DNA of 64,000 nucleotides from Liolophura sinensis (Eukaryota > Mollusca > Polyplacophora > Chitonida > Chitonidae), in assembly GCF_032854445.1 (NCBI RefSeq), contig NW_027017961.1, forward strand, positions 1-64,000, given 5' to 3'. Positions 23,501-37,445 of the stretch are shown here, one piece after another (position 1 is the first letter of the stretch; each line of letters opens with the position of its first letter). The notes beneath the pieces are model-generated. The model made no database searches. It was not told where the DNA came from and worked only from the letters and a program-made list of their open reading frames with translations. A program made the position numbers and the translations under genes.

Positions 23501-26500
23501 GCATATTCAGTTACAAGATGAATATTGTAATCAATATAATAATGTGCTCAGTTACAAGGTGAACAATGTAATCATTGTAATAGCATGTTCAGTTACAAAG
23601 TGAACATCGTAATCCTTATAATTGCCTGTTCAGTTACAAAGTGAACATTGTAATCATTATAAAAACATCATCAGTTGCCAGGTGAACATTGTAATCAGTA
23701 TACAAGCATGCTCAGTTGCAAAATGGACATTGTAATCATTACAATAGCATATTCAGTTACAAGATGAACATTGTAATCATTATAATATTGTGCTCAGTTA
23801 CAAGGTGAACAATGTAATCATTGTAATGGCATGTTCAGTTACAAAGTGAACATTGTAATCCTTATAATTGCCTGTTCAGTTACAAGATAAACGTTGTAAT
23901 CATTTTAAAAACATCATCAGTTTCAAGGTGCACATTGTAATCAGTATACAAGCATGCTCAGTTGCAAAATGGACATTGTAATCATTACATTAGCATATTC
24001 ACTTACAAGATGAATATTGTAATCATTATAATAACATCATCAGTTACAAAATAAACATTGTATTCATTATATTAGCTCGTTCACTTACAAGATAAACATT
24101 GTAATCATTATAAAAGCATGTTCAGTTACAAGGTGAACATTGTCATCATTATAAAAACATGCTCAGTTACAAGATCAACATTGTAATTATTATAATAGCA
24201 TGTTTAGTTACAAGGTGGACAATGTAATCAGTATAAAAGCATGCTCAGTTGCAAAATGGACATTGTAATCATTACATTAGCATATTCACTTGCAAGATGA
24301 ATATTGTAATCAATATAATAACATCATCAGTTACAAAATGAACATTGTATTTATTATATTAGCACGTTCAATTACAAGATGAACATTGTAATCGACATAA
24401 TATCATGCTCAGTTTCAAGATGAAGATTGTAATCGACATAATAGCATGTTCAGTTACAAGATGAACACTGTAATCATTGTAAAAGAATATTTAGTTACAA
24501 GATGAACATTGTAATCATTATAAAAACATCATCAGTTGCAAGGTGAACATTGTAATAAGTATACAAGCATGCTCAGTTGCAAGATAAACATTGTAATCAT
24601 TACATTAGCATGTTCACTTACAAGATGAATATTGTAATCATTATAATAACATCATCAGTTACAAAGTAAACATTGTATTTATTATATCAGCGCGTACAAT
24701 TACAAGATGAACATTGTAATCATTATAAAAGCATGTTCAGTTACAAGGTGAACATTGTAATCAGTATAAAAACATGCTCAGTTACAAGATGAACATTCTA
24801 ATCATTATAATAGCATGTTCAGTTACAAGGTGGACATTGTAATCAGTATAAAAGCATGCTCAGTTTCAAAATGGACATTGTAATCATTACATTAGCATAT
24901 TCAGTTACAAGATGAATATTGTAATCATTATAATAACATCATCAGTTACAAAATGTACATTGTATTCATTATATTAGCACGTTCAATTACAAGATGAACA
25001 TTGTAATCATTAAAATATCATGCTCAGTTTCAAGATGAAGATTGTAATCGACATAATAGCATGTTCAGTTAGAAGATGAACACTGTAATCATTGTAATAG
25101 TATGTTCAGTGACAAGATGAACATTGTAATCATTATAAAAACATCATCAGTTGCAAGGTGAACATTGTAATCAGTATACAAGCATGCTCAGTTGCAAGAT
25201 AAACATTCTAATGATTACATTAGCATGTTCATTTACAAGATGAATATTGTAATCATTATAATAACATCATCAGTTACAAAGTAAACATTGTATTCATTAT
25301 ATTAGCACGTTCAATTACAAGATGAACATTGTAATCATTATAAAAGCATGTTCAGTTACAAGGTGAACATTGTAATCTTTATAAAAACATGCTCAGTTAC
25401 AAGATGAACATTCTAATTATTATAATAGCATGTTCAGTTACAAGGTGGACATTGTAATCAGTATAAAAGCATGCTCAGTTGCAAAATGGACATTGTAATC
25501 ATTACATTATCATATTCACTTACAAGATGAATATTGTAATCATTATAATAACATCATCAGTTACAAAATGTACATTGTATTCATTATATTAGCACGTTCA
25601 ATTACAAGATGAACATTGTAATCATTATAATATCATGCTCAGTTGCAAGATAAAGATTGTAATCGACATAATAGCATGTTCAGTTACAAGATGAACATTG
25701 TAATCATTGTAATAGCATGTTCAGTTACAAAGTGAACATTGTAATCCTTATAATTGCATGTTCAGTTACAAGATGAACATTGTAATCATTATAAAAACAT
25801 CATCAGTTCCAAGGTGAACATTGTAATCAGTATACAAGCATGCTCAAGTGCAAAATGGACATTGTAATCATTGCAATAGCATATTCAGTTACAAGGTGAA
25901 CATTGTAATCATTACAATAATGTGCTCAGTTACAAGATGAACATTGTAATCATTATAAAAACATGCCAAGTTACAAGATGAACATTGTAATAGTTAAAAT
26001 AGCATGTTCAGTTACCAAGTGAACATTGTAATCATTTTCAGTTACAAGATGAGGATTGTAATCGACATAATGGCATGTTCAGTTACAAGATGAACATTAT
26101 AATCATTATATTAGCACGTTCAGTTAAAACGTGAGGATTGTAATCGATATAATAGCATGTTCAGTTACAAGATGAATATTGTAATTATTGTAATGGCATG
26201 TTCATTTACAAGGTGAACATTGTAATCATTATATTAGGATGTGCAGTTACAAGATGAACATTGTAATCAGTATAATAGCATGCTCAATTACAAAATGAAC
26301 ATTGTAATTATTATAATATTATGCTTAGTTACAAGATGAACATTGCAATCATTATACTAGTATGCTCAGTTGCAAGATGAACATTGTAATCATTATAATA
26401 GCATGCTCAAATACAAGATGAGCAATGTAATCATTATAATAGCATGCTCAATTACAAGATGAAAATTGTAATTAGTATAATTGCATGCTCAGTTACAACA

Positions 26501-26675
26501 TGAACATTGTAATCATTATAATAGCATGTTCAGTTACAACATGAACATTGTAATCAGTATAATAGCATGCTCAGTTACAAAATTAATATTTCAATTATTA
26601 TACTAGTATGCCCAGTTACAAGATGAACATTGTAATCATTATAATAGCATGTTCAGTTACCAGATGAACATTGTA
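20551..26675. repeat. 41-bp minisatellite array, block 4 (about 149 units)
   Basis: Head-to-tail monomers between L copies 3 and 4. The first several hundred bases (GCAGGCTCAG, AGAGAGCTCAG, shortened AATCATAATAGC units) match the sequence after L copy 7 at 51.5 kb, so array and L were duplicated together. Three consecutive 246-bp 6-mers run from 23420. No gene seen; a short frame at 21067 comes from monomer translation. Confidence 0.95.
23420..24157. repeat. 246-bp (6-mer) higher-order repeat, three cycles
   Basis: The CATCAT-type monomer recurs at 23420, 23666 and 23912, exactly 6 x 41 bp apart. Monomer classes in order are CATCAT, CATGCT (GCAAAATGG), CATATT, TGTGCT (GAACAATG), CATGTT (AATCCTTATAATTG) and CATGTT/CCTGTT. 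The same six-step cycle is seen at 11077-11323 and 56406-56652-56898. Confidence 0.88.
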
Positions 26676-27571
26676 AGAATTATTTTTAGAATAAATCGCT
26701 TCCAAACTCTGGTATATTCACCTTAGTTTAACTAAACGCCGTCATATCGTATTTATGTTAATTACATGTAATATTGTAATAGGCATGTTCTTAAGTCAAG
26801 TGGCCCTTTGTTAGACTGTTTAGCCTTTCAAAACGGAAACTACAGGTATGCATATTTAAGAGAACTTATGTTTGTCCTTTTTTAAAACCATTTTCTTCAT
26901 TCCTCAATGAAAAATACATGCATTGTTTCGCACCCCTATTTGCAGCGTACTGGCAATGGGCCAAATGTGTAGAATACGATATCTGTGAAATTAATCTGAC
27001 TGCAATAAGATCAGAAAATTCGACCCCAATTCTTTGATGGTTTTCTCTACGGTTCTTCTATATCGGGACTAGTCTTGCTGACAATGGTAACTCATGCTCG
27101 TCGGCAGGTACACGTACGTTAATGAGATCAATAACTTTGTCTCTTTCTTTCAGGACAAATATGTACCTTATTAAACTAACGGTTTTGACAGATAAATGTA
27201 ACAGCTCTGTGATCTCATCATGTTAGAAATGAAATAAAAAATGCGATATAGACGTACTTGAGCTCCTAATATGTTTTTTCCAGAGTGCTTACGGTGGACT
27301 TCGTTTGGATTCTGTGAGGGTTTTGATAAGTCTGTTATATGTTAATTGTGGATTACTGAAAACTCGCACCACTAATATTATATGTACAAACATGTATGCT
27401 TAAAGCCTTCCTTTCACTAGGAAATAAAATAGCCTGAGTAGGAGCCTTGTCAGGTGGGGTTATGTATGGGAGGACTAAGGTTTGCCTGAAGTGAAAGACA
27501 TAGGTACAGTAAATGGCGCAGAGACATACATGTCTTTACAGATAAATGTTATCTGATCGTCAGTTGCACAG

Positions 27572-27938
27572 ACCGGCCCGGATAGCACAGTTGGTAGAGC
27601 GTCCGCTTCGGGACCGGTAGATCCAGGATCAATCCTTGGTCGAGTCACACCTAAGACTTTAAAAGAGGAAGTTGTGACTTCCTCGTTTGGCGTTCAGCAT
27701 GAAGGGGATAGTGCAACGACTGGTTGACCCGTTTCAGTATAATGGCTCGGGCGGGGCGGCTTACTTGCCTTCGGTAAGTCGTCTCAGTGATGCAGCACTA
27801 AATAAAAGAGCGGTGAAAATCCGTCCTGCAACAAGGAGGCACATTACACGTGCATGCACCCTAATGATTCCTTCGTCGTCATATGACTGAAAAATTGTTG
27901 AGTACGACGTTAAACCCCAAGCACTCACTCACTCACTC
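27572..27938 (+). mobile_element. tRNA-derived SINE, full length
   Basis: 367 bp with intact box A, the TGTGACT form of the central hairpin, and CAGTATAATGG, as in copies 3 and 7. AGTTGCACAG flanks both ends. Confidence 0.92.
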
Positions 27939-27999
27939 AGTTGCACAGCGACATACATGTCTATACAGAAAAATGCTATCTGATCGCAGTCAGTGTAAA

Positions 28000-28138
28000 A
28001 TTCCTGACGGTGTTTACTGTGCAGCAGAGATTCAGGATGGTGCTTACTGTGTAGCAGAGTTTCAGGATGGTATTTACTGTGCAGCAGAGATTCAGGATGG
28101 TGTTTACGGTGCAACAGAGATTCAGTATGGTGTTAATT
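28000..28138 (+). repeat. 30-bp tandem repeat, 4.6 copies (decapeptide frame)
   Basis: Same tract as in copy 3, with the open decapeptide frame (27883-28140) preserved. Confidence 0.85.
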
Positions 28139-28380
28139 GATTTAATCAACGATTCAGGAAAACACAGTGATCCAGGTTTAGAAGCTTCAGGTTATATTAA
28201 TATCTTGAAGTAATGATACTGCGTTGCTTGAAACCATTTAAACATCCGAATTCCACTGACTCTGTCAACACGCTGGATGAAAGAATATATTGGAGTGAAA
28301 TCAGATAGAGAAAAACATGATTTTTTATCGGCCTCACAACGTTTTACATTTTACTTACTTATTTAATTTTTGTTTGAGGA

Positions 28381-28419
28381 GGGCCTAAGTTACCGAGGGG
28401 GTCAGCACGCCATCGCCCT
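28381..28419 (+). mobile_element. second SINE-like element, 5' remnant
   Basis: Only GGGCCTAAGTTACCGAGG through CATCGCCCT remains before the 853-bp deletion junction. Box B and the AATA tail are gone. Confidence 0.6.
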
Positions 28420-28656
28420 CTGTAATCCCACATGGAACACTGGGGTTAGAGCTGATTTCCTAGCTGGCACCATCTTTTAAGTGCCAATATTGAGAAATGC
28501 CTTCTCTTTCTTCTCAACGATCAACGGTACAAAGATGCAGTTTGGACCAAATACACGCTAAAAAGCTCATCTTATCCCCACACATTATCCACACTAAATC
28601 TTTCATTTTTCCCCTCAGCTGAAATAGACTAAATCCAGTTAAAGAGACTCGTGTCT

Positions 28657-31600
28657 TATGATAGCATGCTCAGTTACAAGATAAACATTGTAAACATTAT
28701 ATTATCACGCTCACTTACAAGGTAAACATTGTAATCATTATAATAGAAAGCTCAGTTACAAGATGAAAATTGTAATCATAATAGCATGTTCAGTTACAAG
28801 ATGAAAATTGTAATCATAATAGCATGTTCAGTTACAAGATGAATATTGTAATCATTATAATAACATCATCAGTTACAAAATGAACATTGTATTCATTATA
28901 TTAGCACGTTCAATTACAACATGAACATTGTAATCATTATAATAGCATGCTCAGTTACAAGATGAACATTGTAAACAGTATAATAGCGTGCCCATTTACA
29001 AAATGAACATTGTCATCATTATAATAGCATGCTAAGTTACAAGATGAACATTGTAATCATTATAAAAACATCATCAGTTACAAGGTGAACATTGTAATCA
29101 GTATAAAAGCATGCTCAGTTGCAAAATGAACATTGTAATCATTATAATAGCATGTTCAGTTACAAGGTGAACATTGTAATTATTATAAAAAACATGCCCA
29201 GTTACAAGATGAACATTGTAATACTTCTAATAGCATGTTCAGTTACGAAGTGAACATTGTAATCATTATAATAGCATTCTCAGTTTCAAGATAAACATTG
29301 TAATCATTATAATATCATTTTCAGTTGCAAGATGAAGATTGTAATCGACATAATAGCATGTTCAGTTACAAGATGAACATTGTAATCATTGTAATAGCAT
29401 GTTCAGTTACAAAGTGAACATTGTAATCCTTATAATTGCATGTTCAGTTACAAGATGAACATTGTAATCATGATAAAAACATCATCAGTTGCAAGGTGAA
29501 CATTGTAATCAGTATACAAGCATGCTCAGTTGCAAATTGGACATTGTAATCATTACAATAGCATATTCAGTTACAAGATGAACATTGTAATCATTATAAT
29601 CAAGTGCTTAGTTACAAGGTGAACATTATAATCATTACAATAGCGTGCTCAGTTACAAGATGAACATTGTAATCATTATAAAAACATGCCCAGTTACAAG
29701 ATGAACATTGTAATATATAAAATAGCATGATCAGTTACGAAGTGAACATTGTAATCATTCTAATATCATTTTCAGTTGCAAGATGAACATTGTAATCATT
29801 ATAATATCATTTTCAGTTACAAGATAAAGATTGTAATCGACATAATAGCATGTTCAGTTACAAGATGAACATTGTAATCATTGTAATAGCATGTTCAGTT
29901 ACAAAGTAAACATTGCAATCATTATAATAGCGTCAACGGTTACAAAATCACCATTGTAAGCAATATAATAGCATGCTCAGTTACAAAATGAATATTGCAA
30001 TTATTATATTAGCATATGTAGTTACAAGATGAACATTGTAATCATTATTATAGCATATGTAGTTACAAGATGAACATTGTAATCATTATAAAAACATCAT
30101 CAGTTACAAGGTGAACATTGTAATCAGTATAAAAGCATGCTCAGTTGCAAAATGGATATTGTGATCATTACATTAGCATATTCACTTACAAGATGAACAT
30201 TCTTATCATTATAATAATGTGCTCAGTTACAAGGTGAACAATGTAATCTTTGTAATAGCATGTTCAGTTACAAAGTGAACATTGTAATCCTTATAATTGC
30301 ATGTTCAGTTACAAAGTGAACATTGTAATCATTATAAAAACATCATCAGTTGCAAGGTGAACATTGTAATCAGTATACAAGCATGCTCAGTTGCAAAATG
30401 GACATTGTAATCTTTACAATAGCATATTCAGTTACAAGATAAACATTGTAATCATTATAATAATGCGCTCAGTTACAAGGTGAACCATGTAATCATTGTA
30501 ATAGCATGTTCAGTTTCAAAGTGAACATTGTATTCCTTATAACTGCATTTTCAGTTACAAGATGAACATTGTAATCATTCTAAAAACATAAACAGTTACA
30601 AGGTGAACATTGTAATCAGTATACAAGCATGCTCAGTTGCAAAATGGACATTGTAATCATTACATTAGCATATTCACTTACAAGATGAACATTGTAATCA
30701 TGATAAAAACATCATCAGTTGCAAGGTGAACATTGTAATCAGTATACAAGCATGCTCAGTTGCAAATTGGACATTGTAATCATTACAATAGCATATTCAG
30801 TTACAAGATGAACATTGTAATCATTATAATCAAGTGCTCAGTTACAAGGTGAACATTATAATCATTACAATAGCGTGCTCAGTTACAAGATGAACATTGT
30901 AATCATTATAAAAACATGCCCAGTTACAAGATGAACATTGTAATAGTTTAAAATAGCATGATCAGTTACGAAGTGAACATTGTAATCATTATAATATCAT
31001 TTTCAGTTGCAAGATGAACATTGTAATCATTATAATATCATTTTCAGTTACAAGATAAAGATTGTAATCGACATAATAGCATGTTCAGTTACAAGATGAA
31101 CATTGTAATCATTGTAATAGCATGTTCAGTTACAAAGTAAACATTGTAATCATTATAATAGCGTCAACGGTTACAAAATCACCATTGTAATCAATATAAT
31201 AGCATGCTCAGTTACAAAATGAATATTGCAATTATTATATTAGCAAACGTAGTTACAAGATGAACATTGTAATCATTATTATAGCATATGTAGTTACAAG
31301 ATGAACATTGTAATCATTATAAAAACATCATCAGTTACAAGGTGAACATTGTAATCAGTATACAAGCATGCTCAGTTGCAAAATGGACATTGTAATCATT
31401 ACATTAGCATATTCACTCACAAGATGAACATTGTTATCATGATAAAAACATCATCAGTTGCAAGGTGAACATTGTAATCAGTATACAAGCATGCTCAGTT
31501 GCAAATTGGACATTGTAATCATTACAATAGCATATTCAGTTACAAGATGAACATTGTAATCATTATAATCAAGTGCTCAGTTACAAGGTGAACATTATAA

Positions 31601-34097
31601 TCATTACAATAGCGTGCTCAGTTACAAGATGAACATTGTAATCATTATAAAAACATGCCCAGTTACAAGATGAACATTGTAATAGTTAAAATAGCATGAT
31701 CAGTTACGAAGTGAACATTGTAATCATTATAATATCATTTTCAGTTGCAAGATGAACATTGTAATCATTATAATATCATTTTCAGTTACAAGATAAAGAT
31801 TGTAATCGACATAATAGCATGTTCAGTTACAAGATGAACATTGTAATCATTGTAATAGCATGTTCAGTTACAAAGTAAACATTGTAATCATTATAATAGC
31901 GTCAACGGTTACAAAATCACCATTGTATTCAATATAATAGCATGCTCAGTTACAAAATGAATATTGCAATTATTATATTAGCAAATGTAGTTACAAGATG
32001 AACATTGTAATCATTATTATAGCAGATGTAGTTACAAGATGAACATTGTAATCATTATAAAACATCATCAGTTACAAGGTGAACATTGTAATCAGTATAA
32101 AAGCATGCTCAGTTGCAAAATGGTATTGTGATCATTACATTAGCATATTCACTTACAAGATGAACATTGTTATTATTATAATAATGTGCTCAGTTACAAG
32201 GAGAACAATGTAATCTTTGTAATAGCATGTTCAGTTACAAAGTGAACATTGTAATCCTTATAATTGCATGTTCAGTTACAAAGTGAACATTGTAATCATT
32301 ATAAAAACATCATCAGTTGCAAGGTGAACATTGTAATCAGTATACAAGCATGCTCAGTTGCAAAATGGACATTGTAATCTTTACAATAGCATATTCAGTT
32401 ACAAGATGAACATTGTAATCATTATAATAATGCGCTCAGTTACAAGGTGAACCATGTAATCATTGTAATAGCATGTTCAGTTACAAAGTGAACATTGTAA
32501 TCCTTATAATTGCATGTTCAGTTACAAGATGAACATTGTAATCATTATAAAAACATAAACAGTTACAAGGTGAACATTGTAATCAGTATACAAGCATGCT
32601 CAGTTGCAAAATGGACATTGTAATCATTACATTAGCATATTCACTTACAAGATGAACATTGTAATCATTATAATAACATCATCAGTTACAACATAAGCAT
32701 TGTATTCATTATATTAGCTCGTTCACTTACAAGATAAACATTGTAATCATTATAAAAGCATGTTCAGTTACAAGGTGAACATAGTAATCATTTTAAAAAC
32801 ATGCTCAGTTGCAAGATGAAGATTGTAATCGACATAATAGCATGTTCAGTTATAAGATGAACATTGTAATCATTATAAAAACATCATCAGTTGCAAGGTG
32901 AACATTGTAATCAGTATACAAGCATGCTCAGTTGCAAGATAAACATTGTAATCATTACATGAGCATATTCACTTACAAGATGAATATTGTAATCATTATA
33001 ATAACATCATCAGTTACAAAGTAAACATTGTATTCATTATATTAGCACGTTCAATTACAAGATGAACATTGTAATCATTATAAAAGGATGTTCAGTTACA
33101 AGGTGAACATTGTAATCTTTATGAAAAACATGCTCAGTTACAAGATGAACATTCTAATCATTATAATAGCATGTTCATTTACAAGGTGGACATTGTAAGT
33201 ATAAAAGCATGCTCAGTTGCAAAATGGACATTGTAATCATTACATAAGCATATCTAGTTACAAGATGAATATTGTAATCATTATATAAACATCATCAGTT
33301 ACAAAATGAACATTGTATTCATTATATTAGCACGTTCAATTACAGGATGAACATTGTAATCATTATAACATCATGCTCAGTTGCAAGATAAAGATTGTAA
33401 TCGACATAATAGCATGTTCAGTTACAAGATGAACATTGTAATCATTGTAATACCATGATCAGTTACAAAGTGAACATTGTAATCCTTATAATTGCATGTT
33501 CAGTTACAAGATGAACGTTGTAATCATTATAAAAACATCATCAGTTCCTAGGTGAACATTGTAATCAGTATACAAGCATGCTCAGTTGCAAAATGGACAT
33601 TGTAATCATTGCAATAGCATATTCAGTTACAAGATGAACATTGCAATCATTATAATAATGTGCTCAGTTACAAGGAGAACATTGAAATCATTACAATAGC
33701 GTGCTCAGTTACAAGGTGAACATTGTAATCATTATAAAAACATGCCCAGTTACAAGATGAACATTGTAATAGTTAAAATAGCATGCTCAAATACAAGATG
33801 AGCAATGTAATCATTATAATAGCATGCTCAATTACAAGATGAAAATTGTAATTCGTATAATAGCATGCTCAGTTACAACATGAACATTGTAATCATTATA
33901 ATAGCATGTTCAGTTACAAGATGAACATTGTAATCAGTATAATAGCATGCTCAGTTACAAAATTAATATTTTAATTATTACACTAGTATGCCCAGTTACA
34001 AGATGAACATTGTAATCAGTATAATAGCGTGCTCAGTTACAAGATGAGCAATGTAATCATTATAATAGCATGTTCAGTTACCAGATGAACATTGTAA
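28657..34097. repeat. 41-bp minisatellite array, block 5 (about 133 units)
   Basis: Monomers between L copies 4 and 5, dominated by a 30-mer higher-order block present three times. The end of the block (from about 33.36 kb) matches the end of block 2 before L copy 2. No gene seen. Confidence 0.95.
29471..32660. repeat. 1,230-bp (30-mer) higher-order repeat, two full and one partial copy
   Basis: The marker TGATAAAAACATCATCAG occurs at 29471, 30701 and 31440. The first step is exactly 30 x 41 bp. The second is 739 bp (18 units plus one base), so the middle copy is truncated after 18 units and restarts at an ATTCACTCACAAG monomer. All three share AATTGGACATTG, CAAGTGCT(C/T)AG and GCGTCAACGG markers in order. 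Confidence 0.85.
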
Positions 34098-35378
34098 GAA
34101 TTATTTTTAGAATAAATCGCTTCCAAACTCTGGTATATTCACCTTAGTTTAACTAAACGCCATCATATCGTATTTATGTTAATTACATGTAATATTGTAA
34201 TAGGCATGTTCTTAAGTCAAGTGGCCCTTTGTTAGACTGTTTAGCCTTTCAAAACGAAAAATACAGGTATGCATATTTAAGAGAACTTAAGTTTGTCCTT
34301 TTTTAAAACCATTTTCTTCATTCCTCAATGAAAAATACATGCATTGTTTCGCACCCCTATTTGCAGCGCACTGGCAATGGGCCAAATGTGTAGAATACGA
34401 TATCTGTGAAATTAATCTGACTGCAATAAGATCAGAAGATTCGACCCCAATTCTTTGATGGTTTTCTCTACGGTTCTTCTATATCGGGACTAGTCTTGCT
34501 GACAATGGTAACTGATGCTCGTCGGCAGGTACACGTACGTTAATGAGATCAATAACTTTGTCTCTTTCTTTCAGGACAAATATGTAACTTATTAAACTAA
34601 CTTTTTTGACAGATAAATGTTACAGCTCTGTGATCTCATCATGTTAGAAATGAAATAACAAATGCGATATAGACGTACTTGAGATCCTAATATGTTTTTT
34701 CCAGAGTGCTTACGGTGGACTTCGTTTGGATTCTGTGAGGGTTTTGATAGGTCTGTTATATGTTAATTGTGGAATACTGAAAACTCGCTCCACTAATATT
34801 ATATGTACAAACATGTTTGCTTAAAGCCTTCCTTTCACTAGGAAATAAAATAGCCTGAGTAGGAGCCTTGTCAGGTGGGGTTATGTATGGGAGGACTAAG
34901 GTTTGCCTGAAGTGAAAGACATAGGTACAGTAAATGGCGCAGAGACATGCATGTCTTTACAGATAAATGTTATCTGATCGTCAGTTGCACAGACCGGCCC
35001 GGATAGCACAGTTGGTAGAGCGTCCGCTTCGGGACCGGTAGATCCAGGATCAATCCTTGGTCGAGTCACACCTAAGACTTTAAAAGAGGAAGTTGTAACT
35101 TCCTCGTTTGGCGTTCAGCATGAAGGGGATAGTGCAACGACTGGTTGACCCGTTTCAGCATAATGGCTCGGGCGGGGCGCCTTACTTGCCTTCGGTAAGT
35201 CGTCTCAGTGATGCAGCACTAAGTAAAAGAGCGGTGAAAATCCGTCCTGCAACAAGGAGGCACATTACACGTGCATGCACCCTAATGATTCCTTCGTCGT
35301 CATATGACTGAAAAATTGTTGAGTACGACGTTAAACCCCAAGCACTCACTCACTCACTCAGTTGCACAGCGACATACA
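34098..35378 (+). repeat. L unit copy 5 (truncated after SINE)
   Basis: Same truncation as copy 2, ending in GACATACA then TACAAGATGAAG. Start-to-start offset from copy 2 is 28,017 bp and the arrays on both sides also match, so copies 2 and 5 are one duplicated segment. Private changes include AAAACGAAAAATACAGG, GCGCACTGG and AACTTTTTTGACAG. Confidence 0.9.
34993..35359 (+). mobile_element. tRNA-derived SINE, full length
   Basis: 367 bp, box A intact, with the TGTAACT hairpin form and CAGCATAATGG typical of copies 2, 5 and 6. AGTTGCACAG flanks both ends. Private changes are GGGGCGCCTT and CTAAGTAAAAGAG. Confidence 0.92.
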
Positions 35379-37445
35379 TACAAGATGAAGATTGTAATCG
35401 ACATAATAGCATGTTCAGTTACAAAATGAACATTGTAATCATTGTAATAGCATGTTAAGTTACAAAGTGAACATTGTAATCCTTATAATTGCATGTTCAG
35501 TTACAAGATGAACATTGTAATCATTATAAAAACATCATCAGTTGCAAGGTGAACATTGTAATCAGTATACAAGCATGCTCAGTTGCAAAATGGACATTGT
35601 AATCATTACAATAGCATATTCAGTTACAAGATGAACATTGTAATCATTATAATCATGTGCTCAGTTACAAGGTGAACATTGTAATCATTACAATAGCGTG
35701 CTCAGTTACAAGATGAACATTGTAATCATTATAAAACATGCCCAGTTACAAGATGAACATTGTAATAGTTAAAATAGCATGATCAGTTACGAAGTGAACA
35801 TTGTAATCATTATAATAGCATGCTCAGTTGCAAGATAAACATTGTAATCATTATAATATCATTTTCAGTTACAAGATGAAAATTGTAATCGACATAATAG
35901 CATGTTCAGTTACAAGATGAACATTGTAATCATTGTAATAGCATGTTCAGTTACAAAGTAAACATTGTAATCATTATAATAGCGTCAACGGTTACAAAAT
36001 CACCATTGTAATCAATATAATAGCATGCTCAGTTACAAAATGAATATTGCAATCATTATATTAGCATATTTCATTACAAGATGAACATTGTAATCATTAT
36101 TATAGCATATGTAGTTACAAGATGAACATTGTAATCAGTATAAAAACATCATCAGTTACAAGGTGAACATTGTAATCAGTATAAAAGCATGCTCAGTTGC
36201 AAAATGGATATTGTAATCATTACATTAGCATATTCACTTACAAGATGAACACTGTAATTATTATAAAAATGTGCTTAGTTACAAGGTGAACAATGTAATC
36301 ATTATAAAAACATGCCCAGTTACAAGATGAACATTGTAATACTTATAATAGCAGGTTCAGTTACAAAGTGAACATTGTAATCCTTATAATTGCATGTTCA
36401 GTTACAAGATGAACATTGTAATCATTATAAAAAGTAAACAGTTTCAAGGTGAACATTGGAATCAGTATACAAGCATGCTCAGTTGCAAAATGGACATTGT
36501 AATCATTACATTAGCATATTTACTTACAAGATGAATATTGTAATCATTATAATAACATCATCAGTTACAACATAAGCATTGTATTCATTATATTAGCTCG
36601 TTGACTTACAAGATAAACATTGTAATCATTATAAAAGCATGTTCAGTTACAAGGTGAACATAGTAATCATTTTAAAAACATGCTCAGTTGCAAGATGAAG
36701 ATTGTAATCGACATAATAGCATGTTCAGTTACAAGATGAACATTGTAATCATTATAAAAACGTCATCAGTTCCAAGGTGAACATTGTAATTAGTATACAA
36801 GCATGCTCAGTTGCAAAATGGACATTGTAATCATTGCAACAGCATATTCAGTTACAAGATGAGCAATGTAATCATTATAATAGCATGCTTAATTACAAGA
36901 TGAAGATTGTAATTCGTATAATAGCATGCTCAGTTACAACATGAACATTGTAATCATTATAATAGCATGTTCAGTTACAAGATGAACATTGCAATCATTA
37001 TAATAATGTGCTCAGTTACAAGGAGAACATTGAAATCATTACAATAGCGTGCTCAGTTACAAGGTGAACATTGTAATCATTATAAAAACATGCCCAGTTA
37101 CAAGATGAACATTGTAATAGTTAAAATAGCATGCTCAAATACAAGATGAGCAATGTAATCATTATAATAGCATGCTCAATTACAAGATGAAAATTGTAAT
37201 TCGTATAATAGCATGCTCAGTTACAACATGAACATTGTAATCATTATAATAGCATGTTCAGTTACAAGATGAACATTGTAATCAGTATAATAGCATGCTC
37301 AGTTACAAAATTAATATTTTAATTATTACACTAGTATGCCCAGTTACAAGATGAACATTGTAATCAGTATAATAGCGTGCTCAGTTACAAGATGAGGAAT
37401 GTAATCATTATAATAGCATGTTCAGTTACCAGATGAACATTGTAA
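35379..37445. repeat. 41-bp minisatellite array, block 6 (about 50 units)
   Basis: The first ~0.9 kb matches block 3 after L copy 2. The last ~0.5 kb matches the sequence upstream of L copies 2 and 5 (GAGCAATG, AATTCGTATAATAG, AGTTACCAGATG). No gene seen. Confidence 0.95.

Larger units (their letters stand above)
26676..28656 (+). repeat. L unit copy 4 (853-bp deletion)
   Basis: Complete through the 30-bp repeats. Near the start of the second SINE the sequence runs CATCGCCCTCTGTAATCC, joining 19459-equivalent to 20311-equivalent sequence with 2 bp (CT) of shared homology. The lost 853 bp include most of the second SINE and the minus-strand frame. A private 8-bp deletion gives GAAGCTTCAGG near 28183. 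Its diagnostic bases are intermediate: GAATTATTT at the 5' end as in copies 2, 5 and 6, but CGCACCACTAAT and a SINE like copies 3 and 7. Confidence 0.9.
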
